DNA of 8,207 nt from Opitutales bacterium (GTDB lineage Bacteria > Verrucomicrobiota > Verrucomicrobiia > Opitutales > Intestinicryptomonadaceae): NCBI GenBank assembly GCA_017526045.1, contig JAFXRX010000308.1, forward strand, positions 1 to 8,207. The letters run 5' to 3'. The notes beneath the pieces were generated by a model. The model was given only the letters and a program-made list of their open reading frames with translations, was not told the DNA's origin and did not search any database. Both the position numbers and the translations under genes were made by a program. Shown here piece after piece: positions 1 through 4,734 of the stretch (position 1 is the stretch's first letter; each line of letters starts with the position of its first letter).

Positions 1-999
1 CAGGCGGCGTTCGCGGCGATGTGCCTTGCAATTTTTATCAACGCCCTAATTTTGATTTTCGCACCGCGCTCTTTCTGCGTTTTTGCGGAAAGCCTTTCGG
101 ATTTCGACGAATTTGAAATCGACTTTTTTCCGCCCGAAACGCAGAGCTTGACGCAGCCGCAATTCATCGAGGCAAACCCGCTTGCAAACAGCGAGCTCCC
201 AGAAAATCCGACCCCCTACGAATCCTACAAAGACCAAAGGGCCGCCCAGGAAAAAGACGCCCCGCAAGAAAATTCAAACCTGCCAAAAAACGAGAGCGGA
301 GAGGAAGAGGCGCATAAAATCGTCTCGGGCAATTTGCAGGAGGAAGTTTTGCAAAAGGGGGCTGAAAGCGTGTTTGAGACGCTCGAGCGCCCGCTGACAA
401 ACCCGGGCGAGCCCTCAATGCAGCCTCAAGCTCAAAACGCCCCGCAAAGCCAATCGCCCTTTGAGAAACTCGAAGCCGACTCCGAGGGGCAGATAAAAAT
501 TTCCGAAAATTTCGCGCCGACTGAAAAATCGGGAGACGGCGAAAGCCTAGAAGAAGAGACGCAAACGCAAATCGAAGAGCCCCTGCCCGCCCCAAAGCCG
601 CGCCCGCACATCAGCTACCAAACCGCCGCTGGCCCGATGCTTGCAAACGCCACAAGCGCAAACAAAATCGGCATAACCGCAGTCGATTCGCGCTTCAGCG
701 AATTCGGCGCTTACCAGCAGCGGATGGTCGAGGCGATTGTGCGGCAGTGGTATTTGCTCGCCTCAATGCACACTCTCTCAAACGAGGCGAACACAATGGT
801 CGTAATAGAATATTTTTTGAACGCGCAGGGCGAAATAACTTCGATAAAAACAGTTTTAAACACTTCCACGCTTACCGGCAAAAGCCTGTGCGAGCAGGCG
901 ATTTTATCGACAGCCCCATACGGCGCGTGGACGCAGGAAATGCTCGCATCATTCGGCTCGCAGGACCAGTCGGTGAAATTTACTTTCTATTACAAATAA
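1..999 (+). CDS. TonB/TolA-like envelope protein, 5' end outside window
   Basis: The reading frame is open from base 1, so the first Met at 19 is probably internal and the gene begins upstream. Residues are counted from that Met. A hydrophobic stretch (about residues 1-16, plus the codons before it) looks like a membrane anchor or signal peptide. It is followed by a long low-complexity region (about 30-195) rich in Pro, Glu, Gln and Asn. A compact C-terminal domain (about 215-326) begins with an RFSEFGAYQQRM-type segment and contains VRQWY. This is the layout of TonB/TolA proteins: inner-membrane anchor, periplasm-spanning linker and C-terminal domain that contacts outer-membrane partners. 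Partners of the ExbB/ExbD or TolQ/TolR type would be expected upstream but are not visible. The stop codon overlaps the ATG of the next gene by one base, suggesting translational coupling. The family call rests on architecture and a weak C-terminal resemblance; another anchored periplasmic protein remains possible. Confidence 0.6.
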   Translation, partial: QAAFAAMCLAIFINALILIFAPRSFCVFAESLSDFDEFEIDFFPPETQSLTQPQFIEANPLANSELPENPTPYESYKDQRAAQEKDAPQENSNLPKNESGEEEAHKIVSGNLQEEVLQKGAESVFETLERPLTNPGEPSMQPQAQNAPQSQSPFEKLEADSEGQIKISENFAPTEKSGDGESLEEETQTQIEEPLPAPKPRPHISYQTAAGPMLANATSANKIGITAVDSRFSEFGAYQQRMVEAIVRQWYLLASMHTLSNEANTMVVIEYFLNAQGEITSIKTVLNTSTLTGKSLCEQAILSTAPYGAWTQEMLASFGSQDQSVKFTFYYK

Positions 1000-1763
1000 T
1001 GGATACCGAAGCTTTTATCAAAAAAATCCCGTTTGCAAAAAAGGCGTCCGCGATTGCGTTTGCGGAATGCGGCGCGGTTGCAATCGACAAGGGCGCGGGA
1101 CTAATGTCGCACCCAAACCCGGGCGGCTCAAACTCCTCCCCCGCGATTTTGAGGGCGAAATACAATTTCAAGGGCGAATACTTTTCTTGGCAGGACGCCG
1201 AAAGCGGCGAAAAGATGCGCCTGTATCTCATAAACCGCCTCGACTCGCCCACTTCGGGCGTAATGCTTGCCGCGACAAGCGGGGAGCTCGCCCAATCGCT
1301 TAAAAAGGCCTTCAAGGAAAAATCCGCAAAAAAAACCTACTACGCCGTTTGCGTCGGGCGACCAGCCTTCAAAGAGGGCGAATGGAACGACTATTTGGAA
1401 GTCAAAAAATACGGCGGCTTTGTGCGCGGCAAAACATCCGCGGGCGGGATCCGCGCAATAACGCGCTACGCCTTAGAAGCCTCCGACGCCAAAGGGCTTA
1501 TGCTTTCGCTTCTGAGGCTCGAGCCCAAGACCGGCAGGACGCACCAGCTGCGCGTGCAGTGCGCCTCGCACAACGTCCCGATTTTGGGCGACGAAACCTA
1601 CGGCAACTTCGCCGCAAACCGCCGGCTCAAACAAGCCGCCAGCGCAAAAAGAATGTACCTGCACTGCGCAAAAACCGAAGTCGAGTTCGAGTTTGGCGGC
1701 AAAAAAACGCTCTTCCGCGCCGAAAGCCCGCTGCCGCAGTCGTTCAAGGACATTATCGAATGA
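999..1763 (+). CDS. RluA-family RNA pseudouridine synthase
   Basis: A 254-residue enzyme predicted to convert specific uridines in rRNA or tRNA to pseudouridine in the cytoplasm. The start at 999 is chosen because the family fold begins there and the ATG overlaps the preceding stop codon (TAATG). The frame is open further upstream to 747, but that part lies inside the TonB-like gene. Visible family motifs are the substrate-site segment with AIDKGAGLMSHP (about 28-39), the catalytic motif NRLDSPTSG (79-87) with Asp82 as the conserved nucleophile, GRTHQLRV (179-186) and GDETYG (197-202). There is no N-terminal S4 RNA-binding domain, so it resembles short RluA/TruC-type members rather than RluC/RluD. 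The catalytic motif has Asn where His is usual (HRLD). The target uridine cannot be told from sequence. No Shine-Dalgarno motif precedes the start. It probably shares an operon with the genes on both sides. Confidence 0.93.
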   Translation: MDTEAFIKKIPFAKKASAIAFAECGAVAIDKGAGLMSHPNPGGSNSSPAILRAKYNFKGEYFSWQDAESGEKMRLYLINRLDSPTSGVMLAATSGELAQSLKKAFKEKSAKKTYYAVCVGRPAFKEGEWNDYLEVKKYGGFVRGKTSAGGIRAITRYALEASDAKGLMLSLLRLEPKTGRTHQLRVQCASHNVPILGDETYGNFAANRRLKQAASAKRMYLHCAKTEVEFEFGGKKTLFRAESPLPQSFKDIIE

Positions 1764-1791
1764 ACCCCAAAACCGCCCGCAATAAAATACC

Positions 1792-2598
1792 ATGAACATG
1801 ATTTCGTTTTTCTGGAGATGCCTTTACGACCCGAGCGCGTACTGCCTCGCGCTGAGGGAGTGGAAATTCAAGGCGCTCGCCTACTTTCTGCTCGTGTCGC
1901 TTGCCGCCTCCATATTTTCGGACATCTGCACGATCCCCGTTTTCGCCGAATTTATAAACAGGGAGGGCGCGCATATTTCGCGGCAAATCCCCGAATGCGA
2001 AATCGGCGCAGGCGGCTTTGAAATTGCGCAAAAGCACGCAGTGTTCGTCAAGCTTACAAGCGGCAAAAATTTTATCGCCTTCACGCCGGATTTCGTTTCG
2101 CCAAAAGAGATGGAGGGGCTTGCAATGGCGTTTGAGCGCGACTGGATTTCTTTAAACACGGGAGCGGGAAACTAAAAGAGAATACCCTACTCCGAAATTT
2201 GGGCGAACTATTCCGCGCTGTATCCGGACGAAACCTCGCTGCAAATAAACCCGCAAAACGCCGAAAAATTTTTCGAAAGCCTCAAAAGCGCGGCATTCTA
2301 TTTTCTGCCGCTTTTCAACTTCGCCCTCGCCGCTGTTTCAAGCGCGATAATGGTGTTTTCGATTTTGATACCCACCCATTTGCTCGCCCTGAGGGTCATG
2401 AAAAATCCGCGGATTTTCAGCTCGCTTAAAATCGGGATGATAGCCTCGACGCCCGCGATTTTGTTTTCGTCGGCGGGGCAAATCTTCGGGATGTCGAGCT
2501 TTGCCACGCTTGTGTTTGCGCTGATGAGCTTTGCGATTGTCTGGAAGATGATGCGCAGAATTGCGGTGCTGCAAATCATCGAAGGCGGCGGGGAATAG
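1792..2598 (+). pseudogene. DUF1189-like membrane protein interrupted by in-frame TAA
   Basis: Read from the ATG at 1792 to the TAG at 2596, this is a 268-codon frame with one internal stop, TAA at 2173-2175 (codon 128). Both sides form one coherent protein. There is an N-terminal cytoplasmic segment, a first membrane helix (about 27-50), an extracytoplasmic domain (about 51-165), then three more helices (about 168-195, 212-232 and 237-254) and a short charged tail. This matches the layout of DUF1189 proteins, a membrane family of unknown function; the family name is my inference from architecture. The codons right after the stop (KRIPYSEIW) look like normal extracytoplasmic sequence with no frame change, so a single substitution, for example from CAA, AAA or GAA, explains the break. 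It could be a real nonsense mutation, a sequencing or assembly error or, less likely, readthrough. If translated as written, a 127-residue one-helix product results. It starts 28 bases after the pseudouridine synthase, without a Shine-Dalgarno motif. Confidence 0.75.
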
Positions 2599-3549
2599 TC
2601 ATTTTTCGGCGGCGCGGCTGAGCCTGTCGTTCACGGCCTCGCCGACGCCCTCGTTCGGGAGCCGCTGGCAGAATATTTTTTTGTATGAGCAGTCGAGGCT
2701 GCGCAAAAGCCCGAACAAATTGCGCGCCGCCTCCTTGGGGTCGGAATTTTCGCTGAGCCAAAAGTCGCCGTTTTGCGGATTTTTGGGGCGGGTGAAAAAT
2801 ACGCGCGCCGCGCCCTCCTCCGCCTCGCAGAAATCGCCGAACAAAACGACTTTCGCGCGCGGGCTGTAATGCGTTTTGAGCATTCCCGGGGCTGTCGGGT
2901 GCGCGGGGTTTTTTTCCTTGGGGTCGATTAGCTTTTTGCCCAAGACTTTTTCGATTTCCGCCCTGGGCACGGGGCCCGGGCGCAGAAGCATGGGCCTTGA
3001 CTCGTCGGAGAGCATTACGATTGTCGACTCCACCCCGCATTCGCAGCTGCCGCCGTCGATTATCGCGTCGATTTTATCGCCAAGCTGCGCCTCGACGTGC
3101 GCGGCGGTTGTCGGGCTTACGTAGCCGAATGGGTTTGCGCTCGGGGCGGAAAGCGGAACCCCTGCAATCTCCATAAACTTGCGCATGGTTTTGTGCGACG
3201 GCATTCGCACCGCTACAGTCGGCTTGCCCGCGCTTACGATGTCGGGGATGCACGGCTTTTTGTTAAGCACAAAGGTTATGGGCCCGGGGCAGAAAGCCTC
3301 GTAGAGGCGCCGCGCGGACTCGTTTGGCTCGGCTATTTTTTCGAGGAGCGCAAAGTCCAAAACGTGGACAATCAAAGGGTCGATGAAAGGCCTGCCCTTT
3401 GCCATGAAAATTTTGCGAACCGCCTCGGGGTTTAGCGCGTTTGCGGCAAGCCCGTAAACCGTTTCGGTCGGAACCGCGACAATGCCGCCCGCCAAAATGA
3501 TTTCGGCGGCTTTCTTCAAATCGGAATTTTGCGACGCGCTAAAAACCAT
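2599..3549 (-). CDS. sua5: Threonylcarbamoyl-AMP synthase, Sua5 type
   Basis: A 316-residue cytoplasmic enzyme that makes L-threonylcarbamoyladenylate from threonine, bicarbonate and ATP, the first step of the universal t6A modification at position 37 of ANN-decoding tRNAs. The YrdC domain (about 8-205) shows PTETVYGL (27-34), KGRP (51-54), SAPSAN (134-139) and VESTIV (173-178). The linker APGMLKTHYSP (220-230) and a C-terminal Sua5 domain (to 316) ending in an NEGVGEAVNDRL-type motif mark the long Sua5/YwlC form rather than short TsaC. KGRP is followed by FIDP where FxNP is common. I chose the ATG at 3549 because homology begins just after it; the frame extends to a TTG at 3588 but those codons look non-conserved. 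It lies 63 bases downstream of rpsR with no hairpin between, so the two are probably co-transcribed. Its TGA directly abuts the stop of the convergent DUF1189-like gene. Confidence 0.95.
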   Translation of the reverse strand: MVFSASQNSDLKKAAEIILAGGIVAVPTETVYGLAANALNPEAVRKIFMAKGRPFIDPLIVHVLDFALLEKIAEPNESARRLYEAFCPGPITFVLNKKPCIPDIVSAGKPTVAVRMPSHKTMRKFMEIAGVPLSAPSANPFGYVSPTTAAHVEAQLGDKIDAIIDGGSCECGVESTIVMLSDESRPMLLRPGPVPRAEIEKVLGKKLIDPKEKNPAHPTAPGMLKTHYSPRAKVVLFGDFCEAEEGAARVFFTRPKNPQNGDFWLSENSDPKEAARNLFGLLRSLDCSYKKIFCQRLPNEGVGEAVNDRLSRAAEK

Positions 3550-3612
3550 ATTTATAAAAAACAAAAGGCGACCGAAGCCGCCCGACAATTTTTTTGGATT
3601 GAGACCGCGCGC

Positions 3613-3795
3613 CTACTTCATGAGGAGCATGTTGCGCCCCTGCTTGATGGCCTTCTTGACGTGGCGCTGTTCCTTTGCGGACAAACCCGTAAATTTGCGC
3701 GGCAAAATTTTGCCGGTTTCGGTTGTGTAGCGATTCAAGCTTTCCGTGTCGGAAAACTTCAATTCCAAAGCTGACTTTTTTTGTTCTTCTGACAT
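3613..3795 (-). CDS. rpsR: 30S ribosomal protein bS18
   Basis: A 60-residue small-subunit ribosomal protein that binds the 16S rRNA platform beside bS6 near the mRNA exit. The diagnostic core GKILPRKFTGLSAKEQR (28-44) and the basic tail KKAIKQGRNMLLMK are plain bS18. At 60 residues it is shorter than the roughly 70-80 typical of the family; the N-terminal arm is reduced and has no cysteines. The start is secure: upstream of the ATG come four codons (AAC GCA AAC AAA) that are not starts, then an in-frame TAA at 3808-3810. No Shine-Dalgarno motif is present; the leader is AT-rich. In many bacteria rpsR sits with rpsF, ssb and rplI, but here an unrelated esterase with its own terminator lies upstream and sua5 lies downstream. 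The 3' neighbour suggests a small translation-related operon. Confidence 0.95.
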   Translation of the reverse strand: MSEEQKKSALELKFSDTESLNRYTTETGKILPRKFTGLSAKEQRHVKKAIKQGRNMLLMK

Positions 3796-3853
3796 TTTGT
3801 TTGCGTTTTAATTAAATTGTAAAATACGAACTCGATTTAATTTAAAGAGAAAC

Positions 3854-3882
3854 AGTAAAGAGTGCATTGGCGGGCAATGCAA
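3854..3882 (-). promoter_or_regulatory. Possible promoter of rpsR-sua5
   Basis: On the minus strand, TTGCAT (3882-3877) and TTTACT (3859-3854) are separated by 17 bases and resemble sigma-70-type -35 and -10 elements (4/6 match for the -10). They lie about 58 bases before the rpsR start, between the esterase terminator and the AT-rich rpsR leader, which is where a promoter must lie if rpsR is not fed by readthrough. Other AT-rich hexamers nearer the gene, such as TAAATT and TATTTT, are alternatives. Confidence 0.35.
3863..3881. repeat. Perfect 7-bp inverted repeat in rpsR promoter region
   Basis: TGCATTG (3863-3869) and CAATGCA (3875-3881) are exact reverse complements around the 5-base centre GCGGG. 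The repeat overlaps the proposed -35 element and spacer of the rpsR promoter. On the plus strand it is followed by a weak T run (ATTTTTTC from 3886), but no plus-strand gene ends here, so a terminator role on that strand is not supported. It may be an operator or chance. Confidence 0.5.
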
Positions 3883-3904
3883 GTTATTTTTTCAAAATTT
3901 TAGC

Positions 3905-3935
3905 AAAAAACGGGGATAATTTTTCAATATCCCCG
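3905..3935 (-). terminator. Intrinsic terminator of the GDSL esterase gene
   Basis: On the minus strand an 8-bp perfect stem CGGGGATA/TATCCCCG (3935-3928 with 3918-3911) encloses a 9-base loop and is followed directly by six T (3910-3905). It begins 21 bases after the esterase stop codon, the expected place and orientation for a Rho-independent terminator, and it separates the esterase from rpsR. Confidence 0.92.
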
Positions 3936-3956
3936 CCTGCGAAGCTAAAAATCGGG

Positions 3957-4640
3957 CTATTTGCGCGATTTTAAGAGCTTTTCGATAAAGGGCTTTGCCA
4001 AGTCTTCCATAATCTTGTAGCCCTCGCCCGTGGGGTGGACGCCGTCGCCCGAGAGGTTTTTGGGCAGCCCCTTGTTTTCGTCGACCATTGCGCTGTGGTA
4101 GTCGAGGTATGCAATTTTGTTTTTCTTGGCGTAGTCCTGCAGCATTTTGTTTACGGCTATGATTTTGTCGCCGACGTCTTCGATTTGCGGGCGCCACCTG
4201 TACTGCGCGGCGGGCAAAATCGAGCAGATTACGGGCTTGATTTTGTTGGCGCGGGCGATTTCGCACATCGACTGTATGTTGCCTGCGATGTTTTCCAAAG
4301 AGATGTCGCCCTGGTTTTGCGCGATGTCGTTTGTCCCCGCCAAAATCAGGACAATTTTCGGCTTCAAATCGACGACGTCGCGCTGGAAGCGGGCGAGCAT
4401 CTGGGTTGTAACCTGCCCGCTTATGCCGCGGCCGACGTAGTTGTTTTCAATGAAGAACTGCTTGCGCGAGCCGAACCAGCCGTCGGTAATTGAATCGCCC
4501 ATGAAGACCGCAATCGGCGCGGTTTTGGCGGCTTTGACTTCCTCGTTTGCCTTCGCGTACCTGCCGTAGTTTGCCCAGTCGGCAAACAGGCATGATACAA
4601 ACGCCGCAAACACTGCAATAAACACGATAAGTTTTTTCAT
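3957..4640 (-). CDS. Secreted SGNH/GDSL-type esterase
   Basis: A 227-residue exported hydrolase predicted to remove ester groups, possibly acetyl groups, from a carbohydrate or lipid substrate. The N-terminus (MKKL, then a hydrophobic stretch to about residue 20, ending LFA before DWANYG) is a signal peptide, which supports the ATG at 4640. The frame runs on to a TTG at 4691, but that lies in the upstream terminator. The SGNH blocks are all present: GDSITDGW (49-56) with nucleophile Ser50, GISGQ (72-76) with oxyanion Gly75, GTND (102-105) with Asn104, and DGVHPT (199-204) with catalytic Asp199 and His202. Overall it resembles PAF-acetylhydrolase-like or acetylxylan-esterase-like SGNH proteins often found beside glycoside hydrolases. 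Here it lies just downstream of a GH2 beta-galactosidase on the same strand but behind a terminator, so it likely has its own promoter. The substrate is unknown. Confidence 0.92.
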   Translation of the reverse strand: MKKLIVFIAVFAAFVSCLFADWANYGRYAKANEEVKAAKTAPIAVFMGDSITDGWFGSRKQFFIENNYVGRGISGQVTTQMLARFQRDVVDLKPKIVLILAGTNDIAQNQGDISLENIAGNIQSMCEIARANKIKPVICSILPAAQYRWRPQIEDVGDKIIAVNKMLQDYAKKNKIAYLDYHSAMVDENKGLPKNLSGDGVHPTGEGYKIMEDLAKPFIEKLLKSRK

Positions 4641-4677
4641 GGAATAAAAATATACATTCCCATTTAATTTTTTAAAG
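4641..4677 (-). promoter_or_regulatory. Promoter region of the esterase gene, possibly leaderless
   Basis: The gap between the beta-galactosidase terminator and the esterase ATG is AT-rich and has no Shine-Dalgarno motif. A -10-like TATATT lies at 4654-4649, ending only eight bases before the start codon, so transcription from it would give an mRNA with almost no leader. No good -35 is seen at the right distance. Another AT-rich hexamer further upstream could be used instead. Confidence 0.28.
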
Positions 4678-4709
4678 AAAAAAATCGGCAAAGCGTTGAG
4701 CCTTGCCGA
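4678..4709 (-). terminator. Intrinsic terminator of the GH2 beta-galactosidase gene
   Basis: On the minus strand the RNA forms a 10-bp stem (4709-4700 with 4694-4685, including one G-U pair) around a 5-base loop, followed by seven T (4684-4678). The G-U pair is an A-C mismatch on the plus strand, which together with the T run fixes the orientation. It starts 25 bases after the galactosidase stop codon and separates that gene from the esterase. Confidence 0.92.
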
Positions 4710-4734
4710 CTGGTTTTTTGAAATTTCGCGCGCG

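Noticed and set aside
164..595. Minus-strand 143-codon frame opposite the TonB-like gene
   Set aside because: Arg/Leu/Ala-rich translation typical of an antisense shadow of the Pro/Glu-rich linker; no independent signal.
747..998. Upstream extension of the pseudouridine synthase frame to an ATG at 747
   Set aside because: It lies wholly inside the TonB-like gene, the translation there does not resemble the family, and the ATG at 999 begins exactly where homology and the TAATG overlap place it.
2173..2175. Stop-codon reassignment of TAA as an explanation for the interrupted DUF1189-like gene
   Set aside because: TAA terminates the TonB-like gene at 997-999, and reading past it gives non-protein-like sequence ending in another TAA, so a changed code is not supported.
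2960..2982. GC-rich palindromic stretch (GGGCCC type) inside sua5
   Set aside because: It lies within well-conserved coding sequence, has no T run and is explained by Gly/Pro codons.
2576..3040. Minus-strand 154-codon frame overlapping sua5
   Set aside because: Its translation is Arg/Pro/Gly-rich shadow sequence in another frame of the Sua5 gene on the same strand.
3550..3588. N-terminal extension of Sua5 to the TTG at 3588
   Set aside because: The extra 13 codons have no family similarity and an ATG at 3549 fits the usual start; TTG starts need stronger support.
4035..4493. Plus-strand 152-codon open frame antisense to the esterase
   Set aside because: It mirrors the SGNH gene, whose catalytic blocks are all intact, and has no recognisable domain.
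4641..4691. N-terminal extension of the esterase to the TTG at 4691
   Set aside because: It would place the start within the hairpin terminator of the galactosidase gene and bury a clear signal peptide that begins at 4640.
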